From contig CAWIWC010000010.1 of assembly GCA_963839745.1 (NCBI GenBank), positions 124,001 to 188,000 on the forward strand: a DNA stretch of 64,000 nucleotides, read 5' to 3'. A program made the translations under genes and the position numbers. How positions within the stretch are numbered: the stretch's first letter is position 1; every line of letters starts with the position of its first letter. Shown in pieces: positions 53,493 to 63,643 of this stretch. The stretch is from JAIBJN01 sp963839745. Lineage in GTDB: Bacteria > Actinomycetota > Thermoleophilia > Gaiellales > Gaiellaceae. The notes below the pieces were generated by a model that worked only from the letters and a program-made list of their open reading frames with translations, was not told the DNA's origin and searched no databases.

Positions 53493-54197
53493 GTGGAGGC
53501 CAAGATCCCGCTCGCCTTCGTCGCCGGACTCGTCTCCTTCGCCACCCCGTGCGTCCTGCCGCTCGTCCCCGGCTACCTCGCCGTGGTCTCGGGACAGGAG
53601 GCGGGCGTGGGTGGGCGGCGCGTCGTGCTGGCCAGCCTGCCCTTCGTGGCCGGCTTCACGGCGGTGTTCGTCGCCCTGGGCGCGGCAGTCGCCGCTGCGG
53701 GAAGCCTCTTCCTCGACAACCGCGAGCTCTTCCTCGCCGTCGCGGGGCTGGTCGTGGTCGTGCTCGGCTTCGCGATGATGGGGCTCCTCCCGCTCCCGTA
53801 CTTCGACCGCCTGGCCGCGCCGGGCCTCGTGCAGAGCGCGAGCAACACCGGGTCGGCGGCGCTGCTCGGGGCGGCGTTCGGGCTCTGCGCGGCGCCCTGC
53901 ATCGGCCCGGTGCTCGGAGGGATCCTGGCGCTCGCGGGCGAGGGGCAGACGATTGCCGAGGGCACGATCCTGCTCCTCATCTACTCGGCGGGCCTCGCGC
54001 TGCCCTTCCTCGCCGTCGGCGTGGGCTTCGGGCGCGCCATGGGCGCGTCACGCTGGCTGCGAGACCGCTACCAGGTCATGCGCGTCGTCGGCGGAGCGTT
54101 TCTCGTTGCCCTCGGCCTGCTCCTCTTCTTCGACCGCTTCTGGTGGCTGAACGTCGCGGTCAACCGGTTCTTCGAGTTCTTCGGGATCGGCGTGTGA
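53493..54197 (+). CDS. ccdA: CcdA/DsbD-type membrane electron carrier
   Basis: 234 aa, GTG start. Six helices. VSFATPCVLPLVPGYLAVVS and GAAFGLCAAPCIGPVLGGIL hold the two conserved Cys-Pro sites (CVLP and CAAPC). It brings electrons from thioredoxin across the membrane to CcmG/CcmH. The stop overlaps a GNAT gene (GTGA). Confidence 0.93.
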   Translation: MEAKIPLAFVAGLVSFATPCVLPLVPGYLAVVSGQEAGVGGRRVVLASLPFVAGFTAVFVALGAAVAAAGSLFLDNRELFLAVAGLVVVVLGFAMMGLLPLPYFDRLAAPGLVQSASNTGSAALLGAAFGLCAAPCIGPVLGGILALAGEGQTIAEGTILLLIYSAGLALPFLAVGVGFGRAMGASRWLRDRYQVMRVVGGAFLVALGLLLFFDRFWWLNVAVNRFFEFFGIGV

Positions 54198-54622
54198 GGA
54201 TCCGCGACGCCCGGGCCGGGGACGCGCCGGGACTCGCACCCTTGCTCGCGGAGCTCGGCTATCCGGACGACGTGGAGCGCGTGGCTGCACGGGCCGACGC
54301 CTTCGACCTCCACGCGGGCTCGTTCCTGCTCGTCGCCGAGGACGGGGAGGAGCTCACCGGCCTCGCCTCGGCGACGGTCATTCCGCTGCTCCACGAGGAC
54401 GGTTCGTGGTGCCGCCTGTCCGCGCTCGTCGTCGCGAGCGGCCACCGCCGCCGCGGGATCGCCCGCGCCCTCCTGGCCGCGGCCGAGCGTCGCGCTGCGG
54501 CGTCAGGCTGCCGCTACCTCGAGGTGACGACCGGCGAGCGCGCCGGGCGAGAGGCGGCGCACGCCCTCTACGAGTCGCTCGGGCTCGAGCAGGTCTCGCG
54601 CCGCTATCTCAAGGCGCTCTGA
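54194..54622 (+). CDS. GNAT-family N-acetyltransferase
   Basis: 142 aa. MRIRDARAGDAPGLAPLLAE is a typical start; LVVASGHRRRGIARALLAAA the acetyl-CoA loop; RYLEVTTGERAGREAAHALY and ESLGLEQVSRRYLKAL the end. Likely aminoglycoside- or small-molecule-type, substrate unknown. Overlaps the ccdA stop and is convergent with the DUF309 gene by 14 bp. Confidence 0.82.
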   Translation: MRIRDARAGDAPGLAPLLAELGYPDDVERVAARADAFDLHAGSFLLVAEDGEELTGLASATVIPLLHEDGSWCRLSALVVASGHRRRGIARALLAAAERRAAASGCRYLEVTTGERAGREAAHALYESLGLEQVSRRYLKAL

Positions 54623-54938
54623 GCACGGGCGGCGGCAGGTCAGGGAAGCGCCCCCGTGCCGCCTCGACGGATGCGAGCGCCGCGTCCACGTCAAGGCCGC
54701 GGTGTGCGGGCGCGTAGGGCCCGAGTCGCCGCGCGGCCTTCTCGAGCTGGCGCTCGCAGCCGACCGGGTTCCCGCGGCCCGCCTGGTACCAGGCGACGGC
54801 GACGTGGACGAGCCCCTGGAAGAAGTCCCGCTCGGCCGGCTCGGCGGCACGCCAGACGTCCTCGAGCACCTCGTGCGCCGCGAAGTACTCGCCGGAGCGG
54901 ATCAGCTCGAGGCCGCGCTCGAGCTCGGCGTCAGTTTC
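54609..54938 (-). CDS. DUF309 protein, no clear start codon
   Basis: About 110 aa. ELERGLELIRSGEYFAAHEV, LEDVWRAAEPAERDFFQGL and VHVAVAWYQAGRGNPVGCER match DUF309 (a helical family that contains the motif EAHEVLEDVW). The normal N-terminus would begin about here, but ATG, GTG and TTG are all absent in frame after the Rieske stop, which is 2 bp away. Either a rare start is used or one base is wrong. Position is approximate. Confidence 0.75.
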   Translation of the reverse strand, partial: ETDAELERGLELIRSGEYFAAHEVLEDVWRAAEPAERDFFQGLVHVAVAWYQAGRGNPVGCERQLEKAARRLGPYAPAHRGLDVDAALASVEAARGRFPDLPPPVLRAP

Positions 54939-55248
54939 AAAGGACGACCTTGACCTCGCCGTCCTCGACGACGGTCTCGAAGGTCTCGAGCTTGAGCGCA
55001 CGGTCGAACTCGTTCTCGCCCGTCCTGACGTCGTACTGCCAACCGTGCCAGGGGCACGAGAGCACGCAGCCTTCGAGCTCGCCGTGTCCGAGCGGCCCGC
55101 CCATGTGCAGGCAGTCGCTCTGCGTGGCGTAGAACGTCCCCTCGACGTTGAAGAGGGCGAGCTCGCGCTCGCCCGCCGTGACCACGCGCGCTGATCCCGG
55201 AGGAACGTCCTCGACCCGCGCAACGGTGTGGAGCTGGCCGACGGGCAT
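54937..55248 (-). CDS. Rieske [2Fe-2S] ferredoxin
   Basis: 103 aa, single domain. YATQSDCLHMGGPLGHGELE holds the CxH pair and CVLSCPWHGWQYDVRTGE the CxxH pair, the four cluster ligands. VEDVPPGSARVVTAGERELA is the typical start. No other enzyme domain, so it is a free electron carrier for an oxygenase or assimilatory enzyme not in the window. Leads the DUF309 gene. Confidence 0.93.
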   Translation of the reverse strand: MPVGQLHTVARVEDVPPGSARVVTAGERELALFNVEGTFYATQSDCLHMGGPLGHGELEGCVLSCPWHGWQYDVRTGENEFDRALKLETFETVVEDGEVKVVL

Positions 55249-55293
55249 CGCGCGCAACCTACCAAGCCCTTCCAGGGAGCGGTTTCGCGGTGG

Positions 55294-55299
55294 TACATT
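55294..55299 (+). promoter_or_regulatory. -10-like TACATT, leaderless start of the receiver-like gene
   Basis: TACATT ends 6 nt before GTG 55306; no Shine-Dalgarno. Confidence 0.5.
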
Positions 55300-55305
55300 C
55301 CCGCC

Positions 55306-55614
55306 GTGGCCACGATCCTGCTCGTCGGGGTCGACCTGTTCTTTCGAGGAAAGCTCGACGTGCTCCTCGGCGGGAGCCACCGGCTGACGACGACGGAGAG
55401 CATCGACCCGCCCGACCTCGTCATCGTCGACGTGGCGCGCGTCGATCCCGACGAGGTGGCCGAGACGTACCCGGACGTTCCCATCCTCGGGTTCACGAAT
55501 CACACCGACACGGCGGGCCTCCGCGCGGCGCAGGCGGCGGGCCTCGATCGGATCGTGGTTCGCTCGGCGCTGGCCGAGCGCGCATCGCAGCTCGTGGACG
55601 AGCTCGTCGCGTAG
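55306..55614 (+). CDS. Atypical stand-alone receiver-like protein
   Basis: 102 aa with a response-regulator-like alpha/beta pattern: TILLVGVDLFFRGKLDVLLG, LVIVDVARVDPDEVAETYPD, VPILGFTNHTDTAGLRAAQA, LDRIVVRSALAE. A phosphoacceptor-like Asp (VIVD) and a Thr position are kept, but the acidic pair is reduced to one Asp and the conserved Lys is Arg. So signalling may not use phosphorylation. Directly upstream of ferredoxin with an 10-bp gap. Confidence 0.6.
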   Translation: MATILLVGVDLFFRGKLDVLLGGSHRLTTTESIDPPDLVIVDVARVDPDEVAETYPDVPILGFTNHTDTAGLRAAQAAGLDRIVVRSALAERASQLVDELVA

Positions 55615-55617
55615 ACT
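55612..55617 (+). promoter_or_regulatory. -10-like TAGACT overlapping the upstream stop codon
   Basis: TAGACT contains the TAG stop of the receiver-like gene and ends 7 nt before GTG 55625 of the ferredoxin gene. Confidence 0.4.
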
Positions 55618-55624
55618 CGGACCC

Positions 55625-55936
55625 GTGACGTACATCATCGCCGAGCCCTGTATCGACATCCTCGACAAGTCCTGCGTGGACGTCTGCCCGGTGGACTGCA
55701 TCCATGAGGCCGACCGCATGCTGGTCATCGATCCGGAAGAGTGCATCGACTGCGGCGCGTGCGAGCCGGAGTGCCCGGTGGAGGCGATTTTCCCGGAGGA
55801 CGCGCTGCCCGAGAAGTGGGAGCCCTTCGTCAAGATCAACTACGCGTACGGCGACGGCATGGACGTCGTCAACCAGCTGGCGCAGACGTACGCGGAAGAG
55901 AACGACGTCCAGAACCCCCCGCTGGACGAGCGCTAG
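55625..55936 (+). CDS. fdxA: 7Fe ferredoxin (3Fe-4S plus 4Fe-4S)
   Basis: 103 aa. YIIAEPCIDILDKSCVDVCP gives the first cluster Cys set and ECIDCGACEPECPVEAIF the second (CxxCxxCxxxCP). The pattern, with a long C-terminal tail (about 60-103), is the FdxA type of actinobacteria that has one 3Fe-4S and one 4Fe-4S cluster. It carries electrons in the cytosol. GTG 55625, leaderless-type start. Confidence 0.95.
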   Translation: MTYIIAEPCIDILDKSCVDVCPVDCIHEADRMLVIDPEECIDCGACEPECPVEAIFPEDALPEKWEPFVKINYAYGDGMDVVNQLAQTYAEENDVQNPPLDER

Positions 55937-55945
55937 GAGGCCCTC

Positions 55946-57034
55946 ATGGCAACGGAAGTCGACGCCGCTCAGCGGGATGCTTTCGCGGAGCGGCTCTTCG
56001 GCGCCGCCCTCGGCGCCTACGAGCTCATGACCGTCCACCTGGGCGACCGGCTCGGCTACTACCGGGCGCTCGCCGAGCACGGTGAATCGACCCCCGCGGA
56101 GCTGGCCGCCGCGACCGGCACGGCCGAGCGCTACGCCCGCGAGTGGCTCGAGCAGCAGGCCGTCGCCGGGATTCTCGAGGTCGACGACGTCGGCGCCGAT
56201 CCGGCCGAGCGGCGGTTCAGCCTGCCCTCCGCGCATGCGGAAGTGCTGAGCGACCGCGACTCGCTCGCCCACGTGACGCCGCTCGCGCGCTACGGCGTGG
56301 CCTTCGCGCACGTCCTGCCCGCCGTCGAGGAAGCGTTCCGGAGCGGTGGCGGCGTGTCCTGGGAGGACTTCGGCGAGCTCGGCCGCGAGGCCCAGGGCGA
56401 CGCCAACCGCCCCGTCTTCTCCAACCTCCTGGGCGCCGAGTGGCTGCCCTCCATCGAGGACGTCCACGAGCGGCTCGACGCGGATCCACCCGCGCGCGTC
56501 GCCGACGTCGCGTGCGGCGCCGGCTGGTCGAGCATCGCCATCGCGCGCGCCTACCCGAAGGTGACCGTCGACGGCCTCGACCTCGACGAGGCCTCCGTGG
56601 AGCTCGCGCGCACGAATCTCGCGGGGACCGGAGTCGAGGACCGGGTCTCGTTCCAGCACCGCGATGCCGGCGACCCCGAGCTGGCCGGCTCCTACCAGCT
56701 CGTCACGGTCTTCGAGGCCCTCCACGACATGTCCCAGCCGGTCGAGGTGCTGCGCGCCCTGCGGAGCCTCGTGGCCGAGGACGGGGCCGTGATCGTCATG
56801 GACGAGCGCGTCGCCGACTCGTTCACCGCCCCCGGCGACGAGATCGAGCGGCTGATGTACACGTACAGCATCCTCTGCTGCCTTCCGGTCGGCCTCGCAG
56901 ACTCACCGTCGGCCGGCACGGGCACGGTCATGCGGGCCGACACCGTGCGCCGCTATGCCTCCGAGGCCGGGTTCACAGACGTCGAGGTGCTCCCGATCGA
57001 GCACGACTTCTTCCGGCTTTACCGACTCCGCTAG
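55946..57034 (+). CDS. Class I SAM-dependent methyltransferase with N-terminal winged-helix domain
   Basis: 362 aa. Residues 20-120 form a winged-helix-like domain (STPAELAAATGTAERYAREW), and 180-330 a Rossmann fold: VADVACGAGWSSIAIARAYP (SAM motif I), DGLDLDEASVELARTNL and VTVFEALHDM. This layout matches Rv2258c-like methyltransferases. Substrate unknown. AGGAGG precedes ATG 55946. The TAG stop lies in the hairpin repeat. Confidence 0.85.
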   Translation: MATEVDAAQRDAFAERLFGAALGAYELMTVHLGDRLGYYRALAEHGESTPAELAAATGTAERYAREWLEQQAVAGILEVDDVGADPAERRFSLPSAHAEVLSDRDSLAHVTPLARYGVAFAHVLPAVEEAFRSGGGVSWEDFGELGREAQGDANRPVFSNLLGAEWLPSIEDVHERLDADPPARVADVACGAGWSSIAIARAYPKVTVDGLDLDEASVELARTNLAGTGVEDRVSFQHRDAGDPELAGSYQLVTVFEALHDMSQPVEVLRALRSLVAEDGAVIVMDERVADSFTAPGDEIERLMYTYSILCCLPVGLADSPSAGTGTVMRADTVRRYASEAGFTDVEVLPIEHDFFRLYRLR

Positions 57035-57140
57035 GAGGGTTTGGCGGAACGGTGCTCGTCGCGGGGTGCGATGGTCGTTCCGAGGCAAGGACGCAGGAGC
57101 GTTCTGCGGCGGCACCGCCACTGTTTCGTCGAACCCTCCT
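57033..57140. repeat. 108-bp palindromic element between convergent genes
   Basis: AGGAGGGTTTGGCGGAACGG starts at the stop of the methyltransferase and its inverted partner ends CGAACCCTCCT at the TAA stop of the MFS gene. It shares both arms and the inner GGTGCTCGTC and GCAYCGCCACT segments with the 62-bp element at 50927, with about 45 extra bases in the middle. Arm changes between the two copies keep base pairing. Confidence 0.8.
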
Positions 57141-58381
57141 TAGGCCGGAGTGAGCCGGAGCTCGCGCGGGAGGCGCGGCTCGAGGGCCAGGGAGCCGACA
57201 CCGGCCAGGAGGCAGATCGCGCCCGCGAGGGGCCAGAGCGCCAGCGGCTCGGCGGCCAGGACGAAGCCGCCGACGGCCGGGCCGATGATGAAGCCGATGT
57301 CCCACGAGATGGTCGAGACGGCCATGTAGCGGCCGCGCAGGCGTGGGGGAGCGAGGTCGGCGACGAGCGCGCCCTGCACCGGGCCCTGGAAGCACTCCCC
57401 GAGGCCGAAGACGACGCCCGCGAGGCCGAAGACGATCGCGGCGGCGAGCTCCTCGAGCCTGAGCCCGCCGAGGAAGACGATCCCCCACGAGCTCGCCCAC
57501 AGGACGCACATGAACGCGAGCGCAGCCATGCGCCGCCGGCCCTCGAGCGCCTTCGCCAGCGGGAGCTGGGCCAGCGTGATCACGAGCGAGTTGACGAGGA
57601 AGATGACGCCGATCCCCTTCTCCGAGACTCCGGCCTCGTTCTTCGCGAACACGGGCAGGAGCTCGAAGATCGCGTAGCCCGCGGTCACGAAGAGGACGTT
57701 CAGGACGACGATGCCCAGGAAGACGCGGTCGCGGAGGACGTCGGCGTAGCGGCCGGGAGCGAGCGCCTCGTCGCCTGCCGGGATCTCCGGCGTCGGCACG
57801 AAGGCGAGCATCCCCGCGAAGACGAGGAACGTCGCCGCATCGAGGAGGAAGAGGACGGTGAAGCTCGTCGGGTCAGAGGTCGTCGCGATCAGGCCGCCGG
57901 CGACGCCGCCGAGGCCGAGCCCGAGGTTCCGCGTCACGCGCTGGAGCGCGAAGGCCCCGTGGCGGCGCTCGGGCGGCGCCAGCCCGGCGAGGAGCGCCGA
58001 CTGGCTCGGCCAGAAGCCCGCGTTCCCGAGGCCGGCGACGGCGGCCGCGCCGAAGGCCTGCCAGGGCTCCTCGATCAGCGGGTAGAGGCCGAAGCCGATC
58101 GCGAGGAGGACGAGCGCCGCGGCGAGGGCGGCGCGCCCGCCGATCCTGTCGACGACGATGCCGACCCCGGGGCCGGCGAGGAGGCTGACCGCTCCTGTCG
58201 TGGCCAGGACGAGCCCGGCCGTCGGGAGCGAGAACCCGCGCACGTTGTGCAGGTAGATGATGAGGAAGGGAAACGCGAGGCCGTGGCCCAGCGCGTTGGC
58301 GAGCCCGCCGAGATTGAGGATCCAGACGGACCGGGGGAGCTTCGGGTCGATGCTCCTGAGGTAGCGGAGAAGGGGCCTCAA
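57140..58381 (-). CDS. MFS transporter (efflux type)
   Basis: 413 aa, TTG start overlapping the stop of the dehydrogenase (TTGA). Twelve helices. LHNVRGFSLPTAGLVLATTG and AGPGVGIVVDRIGGRAAL carry the MFS loop 2-3 motif (GxxxDRxGxR); LRGRYMAVSTISWDIGFIIG and PAVGGFVLA fit the DHA1 drug-efflux group. Substrate unknown. Translational coupling to the dehydrogenase is unusual for such a pair. Confidence 0.88.
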   Translation of the reverse strand: MRPLLRYLRSIDPKLPRSVWILNLGGLANALGHGLAFPFLIIYLHNVRGFSLPTAGLVLATTGAVSLLAGPGVGIVVDRIGGRAALAAALVLLAIGFGLYPLIEEPWQAFGAAAVAGLGNAGFWPSQSALLAGLAPPERRHGAFALQRVTRNLGLGLGGVAGGLIATTSDPTSFTVLFLLDAATFLVFAGMLAFVPTPEIPAGDEALAPGRYADVLRDRVFLGIVVLNVLFVTAGYAIFELLPVFAKNEAGVSEKGIGVIFLVNSLVITLAQLPLAKALEGRRRMAALAFMCVLWASSWGIVFLGGLRLEELAAAIVFGLAGVVFGLGECFQGPVQGALVADLAPPRLRGRYMAVSTISWDIGFIIGPAVGGFVLAAEPLALWPLAGAICLLAGVGSLALEPRLPRELRLTPA

Positions 58382-59460
58382 CCCTCTCCGAGCGTCTCCC
58401 AGACCTCCAGCTTGGAGCGGACCCGCGAGATGACCTCGTCCGTGTACTCGGTCGTCGACGCGTGGCCGCTGAGATCGGCAGTGCGGATGCCCGCGGAGAC
58501 CGCTTCGAGGCAGGCCTCGCGAATGGCGCGCCCGGCCGTGCGCGCCTCCTCGTCGTCGATGTGCGAGAGGAGCGCCGCCGCGGCGAGGATCATCGCCATC
58601 GGGTTCGCGACGTTCTTGCCCTTGAGCGCAGGCGCGGTCCCGTGTGCGGCCTCGGCCATGAGCGCCTTCGGCGTGTAGTCGTCGTTGAAGGCGACCAGGA
58701 GCGACTCGGAGCCGGCGATCGACCCGAAGAGCGGCAGCACGAGGTCGGAGAGGATGTCGCCGTCCCGATTGAGCGCGGGGATGACGAGCGGCTCGCCCGC
58801 CGAGCTGATGAGGAGGGCGAAGGTCGCGTCGATCAGCTGCGGCTCGTACTCGACCTCGGGGTGACGCTCGGCCGCCGCGTCCATCTCCTCCTTGAGCATG
58901 CCCTCGTAGATCGGCGAGACCGTGTACTTCGGCCCGCCGAAGACCTTCGCCTTCGTGCGCTCGGCATGCCGGAAGGAGAACTCGGCGACCGCGCGGCAGA
59001 TCCGCCGCTCGATGCGCTCGGTGCGGAACGCGGCCTCGTCTTCGCCTTCGCCCTCGCGCCACTCCTTGGCGCCGTAGGCGTCGCCGACCGCCATGCGCAC
59101 GACCGAGATGGGGAAGTGCGCGCCGCCGATCGGCACCACGCCGGGGATGCGCCGGCCGGTGCGCACGATGACGTGTCCGCCGATCTCCTCGCGCAGGATG
59201 CGGTTCGGGCTCCCCACGTCGCCGGCGCCTTCCGGGGTGACGGTCGCCGCCTTCAGCCCCAGCCCGTGCTCGCGCACGGCCCGGGCGGCCTCGAGGACGA
59301 CGGCGTTCTTGGTCGCGCGCCTCGACTCGAGGGAGAGGTCGAAGCGCGGCAGCTCGACCTCGATCCCGACGACGTCGGGGGCGAGCACGCGCAGGGCCTC
59401 CTCGAGGAGCTCCTGCCCGGTGTCGTCCCCCTCGAGCACCACGATCTTCCGCGTCTCCAT
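58378..59460 (-). CDS. Isocitrate/isopropylmalate dehydrogenase family enzyme
   Basis: 360 aa. Beta-decarboxylating dehydrogenase. KIVVLEGDDTGQELLEEALR, NRILREEIGGHVIVRTGRRI (Arg substrate ligands), FGGPKYTVSPIYEGMLKEEM, YEPQLIDATFALLISS with the catalytic Asp/Lys region, GDILSDLVLPLFGSIAGSES (metal Asp) and EAAHGTAPALKGKNVANPMA (cofactor). The closest type by pattern is the archaeal-like NAD(P) isocitrate dehydrogenase, but exact substrate (isocitrate, isopropylmalate, homoisocitrate) is undecided. A TACACT box lies 9 nt before ATG 59460. Confidence 0.85.
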   Translation of the reverse strand: METRKIVVLEGDDTGQELLEEALRVLAPDVVGIEVELPRFDLSLESRRATKNAVVLEAARAVREHGLGLKAATVTPEGAGDVGSPNRILREEIGGHVIVRTGRRIPGVVPIGGAHFPISVVRMAVGDAYGAKEWREGEGEDEAAFRTERIERRICRAVAEFSFRHAERTKAKVFGGPKYTVSPIYEGMLKEEMDAAAERHPEVEYEPQLIDATFALLISSAGEPLVIPALNRDGDILSDLVLPLFGSIAGSESLLVAFNDDYTPKALMAEAAHGTAPALKGKNVANPMAMILAAAALLSHIDDEEARTAGRAIREACLEAVSAGIRTADLSGHASTTEYTDEVISRVRSKLEVWETLGEG

Positions 59461-59560
59461 CGGGGCTTGAGTGTAGAGCGACCGCCCGCCGGGTACGGTG
59501 AACAACTGGTAGCCTCGCCGCGCCGTTCCACGGACCCAGAGGAGAAAGGGGGCTTTCCCG

Positions 59561-60777
<1,217 letters not shown>

Positions 60778-60778
<1 letters not shown>

Positions 60779-62118
60779 TGGCGAAGCATCGCCTTCATCT
60801 CCTCGCGCTCGTACTCATGCTCATGCTCGCGGCGTTCGCAGCCGGATGCGGCGGGGACGACGACGACGAAGCCAGTGGGGACACAGCGGCCGCCGACACC
60901 GGCGGCGGCGAGGGAGGCGGTGACGTCTCCGGCGGGGTCTCGGTCATCAGCACGTGGTCCGGACCCGAGCAGGCGTCCTTCGAGGAGGTCATCGCCGGGT
61001 TCGAGGAGCAGTACCCGGACGTCGACGTCAGCTACGACTCCGCGGGCGACGCTCTGCCGACCGTTCTGTCCACGGCGGTCGAGGGCGGCAATCCGCCCGA
61101 CGTCGCGGTCGTGGCCCAGCCGGGCCTGATCCAGGGCTACGTCGAACGAGGCGTGCTCCAGCCGATCGACTTCGCCCAGGAGACGATCGCCGAGAACTTC
61201 GGCGACTCCGTCATCCAGGTCGGCACGTTCGACGAGACGCTCTACGCGCTGCTTTTCAAGGCGGCCAACAAGTCGACCGTCTGGTACAACGTCTCGGCCT
61301 TCGAGGACGCCGGCGTCGAGGCAGCGGACAACTGGGACGACTTCCTCGCGAACGCGGAGACCATCAAGGCCTCCGGCCTGCCCGCGTACTCGATCGGAGG
61401 CGCTGAGGGCTGGACCCTCACCGATCTCTTCGAGAACATCTACCTGCGCACGGCCGGCGGGGACATGTACGACCAGCTCTCACGCCACGAGATCCCCTGG
61501 ACGGACCAGTCCGTCAAGGACGCGCTCACGGAGATGGCGAAGATCGTCGGCGACGCCGACAACATCGCCGGCGGGACCCAGGCCGCGCTCCAGAACGACT
61601 TCCCGACGTCGGTGAGCAACGTCTTCGCCGAGGAGCCGAAGGCGGCCATGGTCATCGAGGGCGACTTCGTCCCGGGCGTCGTCGAGTCGCCGCTCGAGCC
61701 CGAGACGGGCTACAACGTCTTCCCGTTCCCGGCCATCAACGACTCGCCGCCCTCGGTCGTCGGCGGCGGTGACCTCGCGATCATGTTCAACGACACTCCC
61801 GCGTCGCAGGCGTTCATCGAGTACCTGGCGACCCCGGAAGCGGCCGAGATCTGGGCCGGCCGGGGCGGGTTCTCGTCGGCCAACCAGAACCTGGATTCCG
61901 GCGTTTACCCGGATCCGATCACGGAGACGACCGCGACCGCGATTGCCGAGGCGGAGGAGTTCCGCTTCGACATGTCCGACTTGCAGCCGTCCGAGTTCGG
62001 CAGCACGGAGGGCCAGGGCCTCTGGAAGATCTTCCAGGACTTCGTGGCGAATCCGGACGACATCGATGGGACGGCCCAGCAGCTCGAGACTGCGGCTGCG
62101 GCCGCGTACGGAGAGTAA
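60778..62118 (+). CDS. Sugar-binding lipoprotein of the ABC transporter
   Basis: 446 aa. Signal and lipobox AAGC (about 21-24), an acidic Gly/Asp spacer to 50, then the family 1 solute-binding fold: VSVISTWSGPEQASFEEVIA, PDVDVSYDSAGDALPTVLST, GGNPPDVAVVAQPGLIQGY, and EGDFVPGVVESPLEP. Of the alpha-glucoside/maltose type in general form; ligand unknown. Starts on the ATPase stop (TGATG); the permease follows after 21 bp. Confidence 0.92.
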
Positions 62119-62139
62119 GAGGCACCAGGAGCCCCGCTC

Positions 62140-63480
62140 GTGAGCGGTGCCAGCATCACGGCGGAGCCCTCGGCACAGGGGGCTCCGCCGGCCGGGAAAG
62201 GTCGCGACTGGCGAAGCTACGCGATCGCCGCGGGCTTCCTTGCGCCGACGATCCTCTTCCTCGGGCTCTGGATCGTCTATCCGGCCGTCAACACGTTCAA
62301 GCGCAGCTTCTACAGCCGCTCGGGCGACGAGTTCATCTGGTTCGACAACTACGAGCAGATCTTCACCAGCGACGTCCTCTTCACGGCCGTCAAGAACAAC
62401 GCGATCTGGGTGCTCGTCGTCCCGGCCCTCGTCACCGCCATCGGGCTCATCTTTGCCGTCCTGACCGAGCGGGTCGGCTGGTCGGTCGCATTCAAGACCG
62501 CGGTCTTCATGCCGATGGCGATTTCCGCGTTCGCCGCCGGCGTCACCTGGCGGATCATGTACCAGCAGGATCCGGAGCAGGGCGCGATCAACGCCGCCAT
62601 CGCGGGGGTGAAGGACGCGATCAACCCGCCGGGCGTGCTCTCCGACGCTGCGCCATCGACGGATGCGCTGGTGGGCGATGCGGACGGGGGGATCGAGCTG
62701 GCCGAGCCCGTCGAGGCGGGTAGCGTGGCCTCACTCGGGCTCACCCGGATCTCGGGCGACGAGGTGCCCGACGACGCCGTCCAGGCCGTCCGGCCGGAGC
62801 CGCTCCAGGGCGGCATCAACGGCGTCGTCTGGAGAGACTTCAAGCCGGGTGGCGGCACGCCCGGCGAGGTGGAGCCCGAGGAGGTCGGTCTTCCCGGCGT
62901 GACGGTCGAGCTGAGACACGCCGACGGCGGCGAGGTCGCGTTGACGACGACCGAGGCCGACGGCACGTTCGCCTTCGAGGACGTCGGCGAAGGCCAGTTC
63001 GAGGTGGCGATCAGCGCGGAGACGTTCGCGGAGCCGTTCGCGGGCGTCGCTTGGCTGGGCCCGCGACTCATCACCCCCTCGATCATCATCGCCTACATCT
63101 GGATCTGGGCCGGCTTCTCGATGGTCGTGATCGCGGCGGGGCTGGCCGCCATCCCGCGAGACGTCATGGAGGCCGCGCGCACGGACGGCGCCACCGAGTG
63201 GCAGGTGTTCCGGCGCGTGACCGCGCCGCTCCTCATGCCGGTGCTCACGGTCGTCTTCATCACGATGCTGATCAACGTCCTCAAGGTCTTCGACATCGTC
63301 ATCTCCGTCGCCCCCGGCTCGGTGCAGGACGACGCCAGCGTGCTGGCGCTCGCGATGTGGCGCACGGCGTTCGGAGGCACGAGCAACCTCGGTGTGGGAT
63401 CGGCGATCGCGGTCTTCATCTTCGTGCTCGTCATCCCGGTGCTGCTGCTCAACGTCCGCCGTTTCCGGAGGGAGGTTTAG
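62140..63480 (+). CDS. Sugar ABC permease 1 (MalF/AglF-like) with an inserted external beta-sandwich-like domain
   Basis: 446 aa, GTG start. Helices at about 28-49, 86-108, 119-141, then 309-335, 352-372 and 412-440. Between helix 3 and 4 about 165 residues are inserted. Within them INGVVWRDFKPGGGTPGEVE (226-245), VGLPGVTVELRHADGGEV and TTEADGTFAFEDVGEGQFEV match the pattern of SdrD/CnaB or carboxypeptidase-regulatory-like beta domains. The EAA loop EAARTDGATEWQVFRRVTAP follows helix 4. By topology the insert is outside the membrane. Confidence 0.92.
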   Translation: MSGASITAEPSAQGAPPAGKGRDWRSYAIAAGFLAPTILFLGLWIVYPAVNTFKRSFYSRSGDEFIWFDNYEQIFTSDVLFTAVKNNAIWVLVVPALVTAIGLIFAVLTERVGWSVAFKTAVFMPMAISAFAAGVTWRIMYQQDPEQGAINAAIAGVKDAINPPGVLSDAAPSTDALVGDADGGIELAEPVEAGSVASLGLTRISGDEVPDDAVQAVRPEPLQGGINGVVWRDFKPGGGTPGEVEPEEVGLPGVTVELRHADGGEVALTTTEADGTFAFEDVGEGQFEVAISAETFAEPFAGVAWLGPRLITPSIIIAYIWIWAGFSMVVIAAGLAAIPRDVMEAARTDGATEWQVFRRVTAPLLMPVLTVVFITMLINVLKVFDIVISVAPGSVQDDASVLALAMWRTAFGGTSNLGVGSAIAVFIFVLVIPVLLLNVRRFRREV

Positions 63481-63552
63481 TGCCCCTCCCAACGGCACTT
63501 GCCGGCGTCTGGCCCGCGATCACGCGGCGCCAGAGCCCACCCTCGCCCTCAC

Positions 63553-63569
63553 CAAGGCTTCTAGCCTTG
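63553..63569 (+). promoter_or_regulatory. Small hairpin CAAGGCT-TCT-AGCCTTG between the two permease genes
   Basis: Perfect 7-bp stem with a 3-nt loop, in a 163-bp gap (63481-63643) without ORF. It may reduce readthrough or set expression of the second permease relative to the first. Confidence 0.4.
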
Positions 63570-63643
63570 CCTTCGGACGAGTGCGAACTCTGGCTTGGTG
63601 CTCGCGACCCAGCCATCCGACAGCGCCACTGGAAGGAGCACTG

